The position numbers and the translations under genes are program-made. Below the pieces are notes generated by a model. It was not told the DNA's origin. It searched no databases and saw only the letters and a list, made by a program, of their open reading frames with translations. From NCBI RefSeq assembly GCF_000002595.2, contig NC_057009.1:5287283-5351282 (forward strand): a stretch of DNA of 64,000 nt. The letters run 5' to 3'. Each line of letters starts with the position of its first letter. Position 1 is the first letter of the stretch. This DNA is from Chlamydomonas reinhardtii. Lineage: Eukaryota > Chlorophyta > Chlorophyceae > Chlamydomonadales > Chlamydomonadaceae. Of the stretch, positions 12,156 to 23,819 are shown piece by piece.

Positions 12156-14705
12156 ATGGCCGCGTCGGTGGCCAAGGTGCGACTTGCAAGCGGGAGCGCT
12201 CGCGCTGTCCGCTGGCCGCGCCCGGTCGCGGTCTTTGCCCCACTCCCCGCCTGCCGCCTCCGCAGCACGGCTGGCCCATACCTAGGCTGCCCCATTGCGC
12301 TGACTGACCTGGCGGGGCTTACCGGCGGCGCCGCGTACCCTCGTCTCGGCTGAAGTTGTCACCCTGCATCATGCCTGCGCGCAGACACTGGCGCGCATCA
12401 AGGGCACAGTGGCGGAGGGCGCCTACTATGAAGCGCAGCAGATGTACAAGACGGCCTTCCACCGTAGCAAGGCGCGCAATCAGCTAGCTGATGCGCTGCA
12501 GATCCTGCAGGTGGGGCGGCAGCGGCGGTGGTGACTGCGGCGGTTGGGAAGCCCGGGGGCTACATAGTGAGGAGGGATTGCGGGAAGACGGCGACAAAAG
12601 GGCACGGGTCCGGCAATCGCCCTTTCTCATCCTAGCCGGTATTCCTGAGGCGCGGCCACTTGGACTGCTACCCGTGCAGGAGGGCGCCATCACGCAGCTG
12701 GCGCACGGCCAGGTCACGTGCGGCGTGGAGCTGGGTATGCTGCTGATCGAGGTGGGGGCCGGGGTTGGGGTGGGGGCGGGGGCGGGGGCCGGGACGTGGG
12801 GGCGCGGGTCGCGGGGCGTGGGGCGTGGGGATAGCGAATAGGGTTGGGCAAGGGACGGTGACCTTGAACACATGGAGCCGTCTGCGTAGACCGCCTCAAG
12901 GCCGCGCGACGCTTGCGCTGATGCGTCGGCTTTCACAGCAGGGCAAGCCGACCCCGAACCCATCCGCGTCCTGGTGCTCATGCGGTGGCCCCCTGCAGGC
13001 CTACACCACGGCGGGCACGCCCGCTGACGAGGCCTCCGTGGGGCGACTGCTGGCGATCGTGCTGGCCTTCCCGCCGCTGCCCGCAGTGGGGTCTGGGCCA
13101 GGAGCCGCCACGTCTGCGCCCTCCACCTCAGCGCCCTCCTCCTCCTCGGCCGGGCAGGGCAGCTCATCGCCTGTGGTGGACGAGTGCGCACGCTTCGTGG
13201 CGTCAGCGGTCAAGTGGGCCAACAAGTGAGCGCCGGGGCTTGACGGGATAGCTTACCGCAAAGCGAAGACTGTGTCGCCCCCATTTTGACTGAGCTGCAC
13301 GGGCCCCTACGCTGCTAAGTCGGGGGGCCAACGGCCATCTCGGGGGCGACTGGTTGGGCTGCGTGAGTCGGGCTCTCGGCTGGCTGACGCGCGCCCCCGT
13401 GCTCCGGCTGCTGGAACAGGGGCGGCGCGATCGTGTCGGCTCGCGGCATCCACAGCGCCTTCGCCGCCTACCTGTGGCGCAACTTCGGCACGGAGGGCTT
13501 CGGGAGAGCGCTGCTGCACTTCATTCGGGGCGATGACGCTGACACATTCGCACAAGGTGCGCGGTGGGCAACAGAGCGGGCGCTGATTGCAACGCGGCCT
13601 GCCGGTTCGGTGAGAGTGATGGAGTGAGACTTGTTGCCCGTGCACCGCTTGCGCGCGCCACACATTAAAAAGGGACTGCCTTGGTGTAGCCTTAATGACT
13701 TCGCCTGCCTCTCCAACCACGCGCAGCGCTGCACACGTGCGCTCGGCAAGGGCCTGCTGAGGAGGTGGACCTGTGGCTGCTGCGGGCGCTGCTGCAGGTG
13801 TGTGTGTCTGTGTCAGCAGTTGGCGGTTGCGGCGGTGACTGCATCTGTGTGGCAGGCCACGGGGCACGTTGGTTGGCTGGCAATACACTAATACTGTACG
13901 CGGAGCCCAGCTGGAGCTCTGCTCCCTGCCTCGAAGCATGGTAGCCTCACCGCCCCCGCCACAGCGCGGGTCCCACGCCATGCCATCCTCTTATCCCCCA
14001 CGCCTCGGCCCACATCCCATAAGTATTATCGCTCGCAACTAACGCCTCTGCCTGCACTCCCGTTTTCGTTGGTTTTGGTTTAGTTTGGGCTGGTATTTAC
14101 AACCCCCCCCCCAACGAACTCACTCCTCCAACCCCATCCAAGCAGGTCCTCACCGCCGCCAACACGCACACGCGCATGGGGCAGCTGGCTCACGCCCGGG
14201 CCCTGTACGACGCCTTCACGGCGGCGCAGAGCACCCCCCTGGACACGCCCACAGCCCACTTCGCCGAGCTGCTGCTGCTGGTGCGTGTGCGGCTGCGGCT
14301 GCCCCTTTGGTGAAGCTGGGACCCAGTTCTTTCGCTGTGTCGCTAGCTGCTCGAGCTACTCCGCCCACCCACTCCTCGGTCCTTCCTGTGACGGGTGTTG
14401 TATTGAGTCGCCTCGCGTGTCATCTGGTCAAATTTGCAGCCTCTCCAACGCTCCTCGCCCGCCCTCCCCACCATGTCCCCCCAAAGGCTGTGGAGCACGT
14501 ACCGGTTTCGCCGCACGCGCACAAGATGCTACAGTGTGCCAAGCAGCGCTACGGCGACGGCGTGCTGCGGCGGGACGGGCAGCTGGCAGGGCAGGTGGAG
14601 CGCGTGGAGGCCAGCTACTTCGGCGTGCGGCGGCGGGGTGCGGGCGGCGGCCCGCTGGGGGGGCTGCTGGGAGACCTGTTCAAGTCGCTGACAGAAGCAC
14701 ACTGA
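12156..14705 (+). CDS. GET4: GET4 homologue (TRC35), tail-anchored protein targeting
   Basis: Eight exons: 12156-12176, 12385-12510, 12680-12751, 12999-13225, 13420-13556, 13727-13797, 14146-14280 and 14487-14705. They give 335 residues, close to human GET4 (327). Matches include VAEGAYYEAQQMYKTAFHR near the start (human EKGDYYEAHQMYRTLFFR), VKWANK, GIHSAFAAYLWRNFG, and the tail GPLGGLLGDLFKSL (human GGLLGNLLTSL). GET4 is an alpha-solenoid in the cytosol. With GET5 and SGT2 it passes tail-anchored membrane proteins to the GET3 ATPase. A Ser/Ala/Pro-rich insert in exon 4 (after AVGSGPGAATSAP) is absent from the human protein. The first exon holds only seven codons. Intron 6 carries a copy of the TTTAGTTTGGGCTGG repeat near its 3' end. 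Confidence 0.93.
12752..12836 (+). repeat. G-rich tract in a GET4 intron
   Basis: Runs of three to six G separated by single bases (GGGGGCGGGGGCGGGGGCC type) follow the donor of exon 3. The tract could form G-quadruplexes in the transcript. Confidence 0.6.
14077..14105 (+). repeat. Intron-tail repeat, copy a
   Basis: GGTTTAGTTTGGGCTGGTAT followed by TTACAACCC and a C-run, ending about 40 bases before the acceptor of GET4 exon 7. The same block recurs at 17535, 17691 and, reversed, at 36219. Confidence 0.75.
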
Positions 14706-14829
14706 TCAGGAGAGGGGAGGCCGTGAAGGAGAAGAGGAGGAGAGGAGGAGGGGGAGAACGATGCTCGGGGAATTGTGCAGTGGCTTGTCCTGTCGGATCC
14801 ACGCCTGGATTTCGCGCGTGCCTTGCTAT

Positions 14830-14834
14830 TGTAA
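14830..14834 (+). terminator. TGTAA poly(A) signal of GET4
   Basis: It lies 125 bases after the GET4 stop and about 160 bases before the next gene's ATG. Confidence 0.6.
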
Positions 14835-14991
14835 CTTGTAAGTCGTGTCTCTGCTTCCTATGTTACTGTGACAGCTTATGCGATCAAATGGAAGTACACG
14901 CAAAACGACAGCTCGCGACTAGAAGTCGACTTCACTTTTGCACAATGTAGTGCTCCAGCATTACGTATGATTACTTGGTAGCAACAGCAGT

Positions 14992-17900
14992 ATGGGCGTA
15001 ATGCGACCTCGTGAGCCAGCGGGCCTGGTCCGCTGGCGAGACGCAAGCCAAGGCCTAGTTGGAGCCTCGCGCGCAAGCGCTGACCTGTTTACGGAGTACC
15101 TTATCAGCGGCGGTGAGCGGTAGAATAAATTGGGTCAAACCTTGGCCGCGTGCAGGTCGGGGGCACGCCGTGTTTCCGAACCCGCTTCGGCCGACCCCGC
15201 GCCTCTCACGACCGTTGCGCTTCACAGGCCCCGATGCCATCAAGTCTCTTCAGGCCACCATCCGCCGCTTGCAGCTGCAGCTCGAGGAGCAGAAGGCGGA
15301 TGGGCGGCTGGAGCGCTACCGGAAGCTGCAGAAGGACTTGGAGGTGAAAACCGGGCACGCTTGGCCTCTCGCCTTCCAGCCCACTACAGTCCAAATGTGC
15401 TTGCGCCGTCTTGCGCCTAGGTCGAAGGCTAGAGGCTGTCTGCGGGCTACAGGGCACCACCCAAGCAGCTCCACAACCCCCTTGCTCCTAAACGCAACAC
15501 GCTGCTGCTGCAGGAGTGCGACAAGGTGCGGGCGGCCCTGCGCGACGCACTGGTGTCCTCTCAGTGGTCGGACGACGAGGTGAGGGGCAGGCTGCGGTGC
15601 AGTGCGCGGGGCCAGCGCCTGCCGGGAAGTGGGAAGACGCTGTAATACGGGACCTCGGCAATGGCTTCGGACGTCATGGCACGAAGGCGCACCTGCAACA
15701 AGGCCGTCCAGCCGTGCCCTCCACTCGCGTCCACCAGCCTCACCAGCTAGCGCAGCACACCAACCACAAGAGCGCGCCGACCTTGGACCCGGCCCCAATG
15801 CAAACCCCTACACGCCCGCCCTGTGCCCCCAGGTTGACGCCTACCTGTCCAAGAAGCTGTTCAAGGCCAGTCAGCTGTACGGCGCATCCCGGTACGACAC
15901 AGGGCCCACCTTCCCACCCCCCAAACCACAGCCCGCGCCACTCGGCATTGCCCCAGAACACGCAGGCCGCAGGCCCTTGGGCTTGGCGTGAAATATGATG
16001 CAGTGCGCCCGCCTTTCACTCTGTCACCAACAGCCTACCACGAACCCTCCATCCCCAGCCCACATGCCCCCCTGCTCGGAATGCTGAAACCCCACCCGCA
16101 CCCCTCGCACCCCCTTCCCACACCTCCCCCCACCACCTCCCCCTTGCAGCGAGCTGCTGCTGCGTGAGAACCGGCTGCTGCGCTGCCAGCTGGAGGAGCA
16201 CCACGTCACCAGCCGCACCAGCAGACCGGTGGCGGCGGCGGCGGCAGGGGCGGGCGGAGGCGCGCCGGGCCGGCTGGTGGTGGCGGAGAGCCGCCTCAAG
16301 CAGGCGCGCATGATGCAGGCAGGTGCTGGGTGGGGCGCGGGTGGGGCAGGTGGGATCGGGGTGGGGCCGTATGGTGGGGCTGCAGACTCAAACCGACATG
16401 TTTTTCAATGATCACTCTTTGATTCGGAAATGAGAGAGACCTGAGCTTCCTGCGCTGCCCTAAGCATGGAGTGTTACACGCCTGACGCCTCTCACCCCTG
16501 GCTGCCGGCCTGCCCACAGGGCCCCCACATGGAGTCGGTGTCGCGGCTGCTGACCGCGGCGGAACTGCTGGAGGCGGCGGAGCAGGCCTACCGCCTGCCG
16601 TCTGTGGCGCACGCCGAGGTGCAGGTGAGGCCGCGGCAGCAGTGAGGGGAAGCAATGAGGGGGCGTGGGGCTGCCGGGCCGGACGGAGCGGAGTGCCGCG
16701 GAGCGCAGTCAACTGCTTCGGGGCACTGCGAACAGGTCAGCAGCCGCAGCGGCAGTCGTTGCCCTCCCAACTTCCATCCTCCACACACACACACAACGCC
16801 CACGCATGCGCATGCACATGCCCTCCCTGCAGGCCGACGACGGCTCTCGCAAGTACATCCAGACGCTGGAGCAGCAGATGGCCACACTGGCGGGACAGAA
16901 GATGCAGCTCATGAACCAGGTGGGGGGGGTGGCTTGTGGAGGGACACAGGGAAAAGTGGGGCCGGGGGGGCACCTTCACCACTGCTGGGGTTGCACATGA
17001 AAGAAGTAACCCCTTAAGTGCGTCGGGGTGGAGAGAGACGGGGTGGGCTGATGGATGCATGCGTGCGTGTGCGCTTGTGTACAGCATGCCCGTATCGACG
17101 GGTGTCCAGCTTGTGACAGGGCAGCACGTTCAATCGCGCCCCTGGTTTGCAGATGGAGCCTTAGGCCATCCCCTGCTGGCTCGCCTGGCGCTTACCCGCC
17201 CCTACCGCCTGCCCCACCCACCCCCACTCCGCGCCCCTCCAGGTGGCCTCGCTGACGGAGCAGAACCGCGTGCTGGACATGAAGCTGGAGGGCGCGCTGG
17301 ACCAGGTGTCGGAGCTGCGGAGGCAGAAGACCGAGATGCTGGCGCACGCCGACAACCTGTGGGTTACGCTGGCCTGCGTCGCGGGGTGGGGATGGGCGTG
17401 GTGGTGCGGGCAGGTGGTCCACATCCCGCACTGGGCCTGGCGGACGAGGCGGCCACAACCCTTGCCACCGGGAACTACCGTAGTACGGCAGCGACGACGT
17501 CTGTGTGCTGCGGCGTGCTTGTGGGCCCCCACATGGGTTTAGTTTGGGCTGGTATTTACACCCCACCCCCCAGGTCCCGCGGCGGCATGTGGCAAGCCCC
17601 GTGCGCCGCCCAAACCATCGGCCGGCAAACGCACTGCCTTTTATAACACCTCCTCCATCCTCCACCCCCTCGCTCTATTGCATTGGGTTTGGTTTAGTTT
17701 GGGCTGGTATCTACAACCCACCCCCACCCCCACCCCCCCTCAGCTCCAAGGACCTGCGCGACCACCTGCTGTCGGAGGCCAAGAGGGCGGACGTGGCGGA
17801 GACGTCGCTGGCGGAGGCGCGGCTGCTGGCGGCGGCGGCGCGGGAGGCGGAGGCGGAGGCGCGCAGGCGCATGGATGCGGCGCTGGCGGAGGCGGGTGCC

Positions 17901-20900
17901 ATGCAGGCGGCACTGCAGGAGAAGACGGAGCAGGTGCGGGGGGTTGGCACGGGGGCTCGTGTTTGGTGCTTGCAGAAGGGCCTGTGTGGTGGGGGTGGGG
18001 GTGGGGTGGGGTGGGGTGGAGGTAAAGGCAACACCGCACGCTGGGTGTCACGCGCACATGACGGGCGGAGTTGCGGCAGCCATCTGAATGGGCACGTGCC
18101 CCATAGGACCTGCCGCCGCAATGCGCGCCATCTTCAACCCCCTGCCTCCCCCGCCTCCTGCCCTGCCCCTCCCCCCCCAATCTGCCCTGCCCTGCCCCCG
18201 ACAGGTGGACACGCTGCGAGGTCTGTACCTGGAGCTGCGGGAGACGCTGGAGAAGCTGGCGGGCGACGTGGCCAGCGGCCAGCAAGACATGGCCAGAAGG
18301 TGAGGCAGGCGGGGGGTGGGGCGGTTGCGTATGCCCGCCCAAACTATACCGAACCCAATGCAATAGAGCGAGGAGGACAGCGTGGTCTATGCTTTGAGGG
18401 GTGGGGGTTTGGACTGAAGCGGCGGGCCTGGCTGGGAGATCCTGGAGATCATGGGACACCGAAGGGGCTGAAGGAGCGAGGGCTGGGGCAGTTCAAAGCA
18501 TGGCCCCAGGGATGGGTCATTTTTTGAGAACGGGGACGGGAAAGGGACTGGTTGGTTGCGATGGTGAAAGCAATAGTGCGTCACTACCAGCTGCGCCTAG
18601 ATCTGTCCAACACACACACCACCACTCCCAACACCGCGCCCACCACCCCCAAGGCTGCTGGACGCCACCAACGCCGCCGCCGCCGACCAGCGCACCCTGC
18701 TGCTGGACGTCCGGGACGCCGCGGACGGCGGCCAGCGCGCCGCCGCCCACAGCGCCGTGGCGGTGGAGGACATGAGCGGCGTGCAGCGGGTGCTGGTGGG
18801 CGAGATGGCGCAGCAGCGGGAGGTGACGCAGGGCGCCTACGAGCGGCAGCTGGCGGCGCTCATGGCGCTGCTGCAGCAGAGCGAGGCGGACAGGGTGCGG
18901 CTGGCGAGGCAGGCCATCGCCGCCAGCGCGCTCAACCGAGTCGAGGTGGGGGCGGTGCGGGTTGCAGGAGCGCGGGCGCGGGCGCGAATACTGGGTGTTT
19001 GGAAGGGTGGGGGCGGTGCGGGGAGGCGCGGGCTGGGTGCGCGGGTAGGCGCCTGGGGTGGCGGAATGCTTTGCACCCACGCACCCTCCCACCCTCAAAC
19101 CCTCCTCCCACCACCACCACCACCACCACCACTGCCACCACCACCACCCTGCACCCCTCAGGACAAGCGGCACCAGAAGACAGTGGCGCTGCTGCTGCAT
19201 GAGGTGCCGGGCAGTGTGGCGGAGCGCCTGGCGCCGGAGCTGGGCGCGCTGGCGGAGGGCACGGCGGCGGTGGCGGACGGGCTGGCCAAGACGCAGGACA
19301 CACTGGCGGCGGCAGGCATTGTGGTGCCGGGGCTGGTGGGGCCAGGTGAGGGCCTGAGGGCGTGGGGCTGGGGCTGGGGCGGGGCTGGGGCCGGGGCTGG
19401 GGCTTGGCTGCCAGGATGCTCAAGAGGTGTGCCGTGGCGCCCCTCCCGCAATGGCTGGACATGCCCATGGGTATTGGAGCAAACCTTGCACTGCCCTTGC
19501 ACTCATCACCGAACCTCATCTTCCTCTGCACCTGCAGTCTGGTCCCCCCGTACTCACATGCGATACTTACAACCCCTCCCCCCCACCCGCACCCCCCCAG
19601 GCCCCGGCCCGGACCTTGTGGAGGACGAGACCACTCGGCTGCTGGGCGGCAGCAGGGCCCTGCGCTCGCAGCTGCACAACCTGGCAGCAGCCGCGCCCGG
19701 GCCGCCGCTGGAGGGCGCCGGCGCGCAGACGCTAGCGGGGCAGGCCTCGCCCTACGCCGCCAGCCTATTCAGGCAGCTGCCGCCCGGCATGCAGCCCCTG
19801 CAGCCCGTGGGCTACGGGCCGTACGGGCTGACGCCGCCGCCACCGCCGCCGCCTGGTGCCGTGCCCAGTCCCTCGCCGCCGGCTATGAAGACACCGGCGC
19901 AGCAGTCCCAGCAGCAGCAACTGCCGCCGCACCAGCAGCAGCAGCTCATGCACTCGCCGCCGGACCGCTTCGCCGGCGGCGCCGTGGGCAGCCCCGGCGA
20001 CCTGGCGGTGGCCTGGTACCCGCCCGGGCTGGTGCCGAGCGACAGCGGCGGCAGGGGCGGCGGACCGCCCGGCTACCCCGCCGCCCCCTCCTACCTGTCC
20101 GGCCGGCGGGCGCTGGGCATGACGTCACCCAACCAGTGGGACGACGTGCCGTACATTGACCAGTTCCAGTACAACTACCAACCGCTGCAGCAGGTGGGCG
20201 GCGGCGGCGCTGAGCAGGCGGCGCACGTCGACCTGGTGCTGCAGCTGGCGCCGCCGCCGCCGCCGCCACCTGAGCTGCTGGCGGAGGCGGAGGCGGCGCG
20301 ACTGCTGGCCGCCGGTGAGGGGCCGGCAGGCTGGCACGGCACTGGCACTGGCACTGGCATGGGTGCCGTTGGGAGCGGCGCTGTCGCGGGCGGCCCTGGC
20401 GGGCTGCCGCCTGGCATTGGGGCGCACCAGGCGTGGGCGTTCGAGCCTGTTAGCGGAGGGGCGCACGTGGAGCCGCCGCCGCCGCCGCCAGCCCAGTTCC
20501 TGAGCATGCAGCCACTGCCGCCGCCGGCGCAGCCGCAGCCAGCGCCCGCCGAGGCCCAACACACACAAACGGGGCCCAGTGAGCACCCGCCGCCGCAGCC
20601 GCACCCGCCGATGGCGCAGGCAGCGCCGTCAGCGCGGGCCAGCGGCAGTGGCGCTGCGGCGGGCCCTCCCCAGGCCGACACCACACACGCCTCCGCAACT
20701 GCTGCGCCCATTGGCGCCGGGGCCGCTGTGCCGCCGCTTGTGGAGCCCAGTGGGGCCAGTCGCACGCCTGCACACCCGGCATTGGCAGGCGCAGGCGCTC
20801 CACCACCACCGCCGCCGCCGCCGCCACCTGGGCCACCGCCGCCTACAGCACTGTCAGCCGCACTGGCACCGGCACCAGCACCCGTGGCTCCAGCGGCGGG

Positions 20901-21513
20901 GGCAGCACTACCTCCGACTCCTTCCCCACCACCACCAACACCAACACCACCACCACCACCACCAGCGCCGGCCTTGCAAGTGGAGGGCCCACACCGCGGT
21001 CCGCCCAGTACCGCAAGCCTGGCTGCTGCGCCGCCAGCCGCCTCGGGCCCCGCCGCTGCCGCTGCAGCCGCTGCCGCGCCGCTCACCAAAGCAGGCCCGG
21101 CAACAGGAGTGGAAGCGGCGGCAAGCAAGCCAGCAGCTGGCGCTGCGTCAGTGGGGGAGCCGGCTGGCGTCGGGGCGACACCGGCAGGAGCTGTCGGCAC
21201 CTCCGCGCCAGGGGGTGGCGGCTCCGGCACCGGCGTGGCAGCAGCCCCAGTCGGCGGCGCGCCCAAGCCCGCCGTTGGCGCGCCAAGCTCCGAGATTGAG
21301 CCAGCTGAAGAGGAAGCTGTGTCAGGGGCGCCGCCAGCGGGGGCAGTAGCTGGTGTCGGGGGTGCTGTCGGGGGTGCTGTTGCGGGTGCTGGGAGTGTGG
21401 CGGGGGCCGGTACGGCGGCACCGCCTGCAAGTGGTTTGTTGGTGCTGCCCGAGGTGATGGAGCTGTCGCAGTGGAAGCCGGCGGCGGCGCTGAGCCACTT
21501 CGCACCGCCCTAG
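14992..21513 (+). CDS. Long coiled-coil protein with proline-rich C-terminal half
   Basis: Thirteen exons: 14992-15112, 15228-15343, 15514-15579, 15833-15891, 16150-16318, 16520-16624, 16833-16919, 17243-17358, 17744-17933, 18205-18299, 18654-18945, 19162-19345 and 19601-21513. They give 1,170 residues. The start ATG has an in-frame TGA shortly upstream. Residues of about 40-530 are helical and heptad-rich (KSLQATIRRLQLQLEEQK, KYIQTLEQQMATLAGQKMQL, VASLTEQNRVLDMKLEGAL). The last exon is low-complexity Pro/Ala/Gly/Gln with polyproline runs and ends VMELSQWKPAAALSHFAPP. No catalytic domain is seen. It is probably a structural or scaffold protein, perhaps of centriole or cilium, but nothing proves that. 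The exon 5 end at 16318 fits best with a GC-AG intron (CAG then GCAGGT). TGTAA signals lie at 21677 and 21692. Confidence 0.8.
17535..17562 (+). repeat. Intron-tail repeat, copy b
   Basis: GGGTTTAGTTTGGGCTGGTA block followed by TTTACACCCC and then CCCCCCAG, which looks like an unused acceptor. It lies in the same intron (17359-17743) as copy c, as if the intron tail had been duplicated. Confidence 0.75.
17666..17719 (+). repeat. Intron-tail repeat, copy c, with extended left part
   Basis: It begins CTCGCTCTATTGCATTGGGT and runs into the GGTTTAGTTTGGGCTGG block just before the acceptor of exon 9. The left part recurs inverted at 18336-18373. Confidence 0.75.
18336..18373 (-). repeat. Inverted partner of intron-tail repeat copy c
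   Basis: GCCCAAACTATACCGAACCC followed by AATGCAATAGAGCGAGG is the reverse complement, with few mismatches, of 17668-17706. The pair flanks exons 9 and 10. Confidence 0.7.
19362..19406 (+). repeat. GGGGCTGGGGC-type G-rich repeat in an intron
   Basis: Seven or more G4 runs spaced by short CT/C linkers directly after the exon 12 donor. Strong G-quadruplex potential on the transcript strand. Confidence 0.6.
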
Positions 21514-21730
21514 TTGAGGGGGGAGGACTTGTCTCGGCTTAGAGCTTTCCCGCGTGTGCTGGAAGGCGTGGAAACTTGACCTGGGCATCGAATTGTCGGA
21601 TGGGGGCGAGAAGGGTAGCGTAACATGCCGACATGCAGTATGCATGGAGCGTTTTACATAAAGCTTGGATCTGTGGTGTAATTGCAGCAACTGTAATATT
21701 TAACGGTTCAGTGGTCCTTGCAAATATGAC

Positions 21731-23635
21731 ATGCTTGCGACGTCGCAAACCAGACCGTATCGCCAACAACTTCGCGTCAAGCAACCAGCACGGCTTTCCC
21801 GAACACTCGCAGTCGCCACCGTATCAAGGATGCAAATAAGTGGCACGCTCACGCGATATGGCCCAGCGGGGCCGCAAGTGGCGCTGCTGGCAGGGGCGCC
21901 GGGTGTTGCACGGGCAGTGGTGCTGGTGGGTGGCCTGACCGACGGGCTGCTGTTTGCGCCGTACGTGGCAACTCTGACGGACGCCCTAGCCCGGAGGGGC
22001 TGGGCCGCCGTGCACGCGTCCCTGCAGTCGGCGTGGACGGTGAGGCTGAGGGCGCTGCAAGCGGCGTGAAACGGATTGCAAACTGCAGACGCGGGGGCGG
22101 GCCGGCGGGGGACTGCTTCCGTGGACAGCGCCTCGCGCCCAGCCCAACCTCCGCCCCCGCCCACCGGCAGCATTTCACCACTCGGCTGTCACGTACGCCA
22201 CCTGACGCCCAGAGGCCGGTCGGTCTCGGGCTCCCAGCCCCCGGAACCACCCCTCGATTAATCGGGTCGGGTTTCGGTTCTGGCTACCCCCTCCTCCCCA
22301 CCCTCCCTGCCCGCCCGGATCCACAGGGCTACGGCACGGGCAGCCTGGACCGCGACGCCGCCGACCTGCGGCTGCTGTGTGCCCACCTGCGGCAGCAGCA
22401 CGGCATCAGGGGGGTGGTGCTGGTGGGGCACTCCACGGGCTGCCAGGACGCCGTGAGGTACATGCAGCGCTACTGCGGAGCCGGGCCCGGGGCAGCGGCG
22501 GCGCCCGGCGCGGGGCAGGGGGGCGGGGATGCGGCCCCGGCGGCAGCAGGGGTGCAGGAGGAGGCGGAGGGCGAGGTGGCGGAGCTGCTTGGGACAGTGC
22601 TGCAGGCGCCGGTGCGTGTGGTGGGGTTCCAGGCATAGACCCATTGAGCGGTATGTGTGTGTGGGGGGGCAACTCTGAGACCATGTGGGTTACAGAAATG
22701 AGCCCGCGAGGCGTTCAACCGCTATCCGGCCGTGGGACATGACACGTGTATGCTTGTGACGCTCGTTCGCCAGGCTGCCCCGCGCGCGCCGACGCCTCCC
22801 GCCTGCGTGCCCACGCCCCAGGTGTCTGACGTGGAGTGGCTGTCCAGCTACCCCGAGCTGGAGCCGGTGGCGGCACGGGCGGCGGAGCTGCTGGCGGCGG
22901 GTCGAGGCGAGGAGGTGTGCTGCCGGCTGGGCGTGGCTGACAACGCGCCCATCAGCGCTGCCCGCTTCTTGTCGCTGTACCGCGCGGGCGGCGATGACGA
23001 CATGTTCTCCGAGGGTCTGCCGCAGCAGGAGCTGCAGGTGCGTGGGGCCGTGTCGGTGTGCGCTGGGACAGGGTTGAGGTGGGGTGGTGAAGTCCCGTAG
23101 GGTGCATTGGGACCATTTTGGTGGGGGACTGCACGGCGATGACGGGGTCAGGATCAGGCTGAGGAAGTGGCGGATGGCGGGCATGTAGCCACGGTATGCT
23201 GGAAGCGGAGCGCCAATGCACCTGGGATACACCGCACTTGAAGCCGATTCGGTGTTGCGCACCAGGGTAGATAGTTCCTGTTGCTGCGCAGCAACACGAA
23301 CATGGGCCGCCATATCCGCCGCCGCTGAACTCTGCGTCACAGACACGCTGCACCGTACTCCCGGACTTGACCTGCCCTGCTCTGCTGCTCCCTTAATCCC
23401 CCGCTGCTCTCAGCGCATCTTCGCGCCCGTGGGGTCAAGACCGTGCCTGCTGCTGGTGTCTGGCGCGGACGAGTGTGTGCCGCGGCAAGACCAGATTGCG
23501 CCGCGGGCGGCCGCACTCCAGGCGGTGATCGGGCCGCGGGCAGTGCTGCGCGTGGTGGATGGCGCGCCGCACAACTTGGCTGGTTGCGAGACCCAAGCCT
23601 TGGAGACTGTGTGTGCTTTCCTAGAGGCCCTTTGA
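21731..23635 (+). CDS. Alpha/beta hydrolase, DUF1749 (SidJ-like) family
   Basis: Four exons: 21731-22039, 22327-22611, 22822-23037 and 23414-23635, giving 343 residues. If translation starts at the second ATG (21830) it is 310. The hydrolase fold is clear: VVLVGGLTDGLLFAPYVATL, then GYGTGSLDRDAADL (typical of DUF1749), the nucleophile elbow GHSTG, SGADECVP for the acid and DGAPHN for the catalytic His. DUF1749 includes the fungal siderophore esterase SidJ; the algal substrate is unknown. A Gly/Ala-rich insert follows the elbow. The first 33 residues are Arg/Ser/Thr-rich and could be an organelle targeting peptide. The upstream gene's poly(A) signal at 21692 favours the later start or a very short 5' UTR. 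TGTAA at 23693-23697 marks the end. Confidence 0.85.
23068..23112 (+). repeat. Dispersed 75-bp repeat, partial copy
   Basis: GGGACAGGGTTGAGG and AAGTCCCGTAGGGTGCA match the copies at 7824 and 27220 in order. It lies inside the last intron of the hydrolase gene. Confidence 0.45.
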
Positions 23636-23819
23636 GGAGCCGAGGCGTGCAGGCCCAACCGGCAGCGGGACTCGTGGGGCGACTGTGATGCGTGTAAGGA
23701 TGGGCGCCCACCTGCCCACGGAACGCCGGGAGACGGGGTCACGGAGATCACAGGGTATTGCACGGGCTGACCTTGCAGGCACGTCCACACATGGGGCCTC
23801 CACTGGCCCATGCTTGCAA

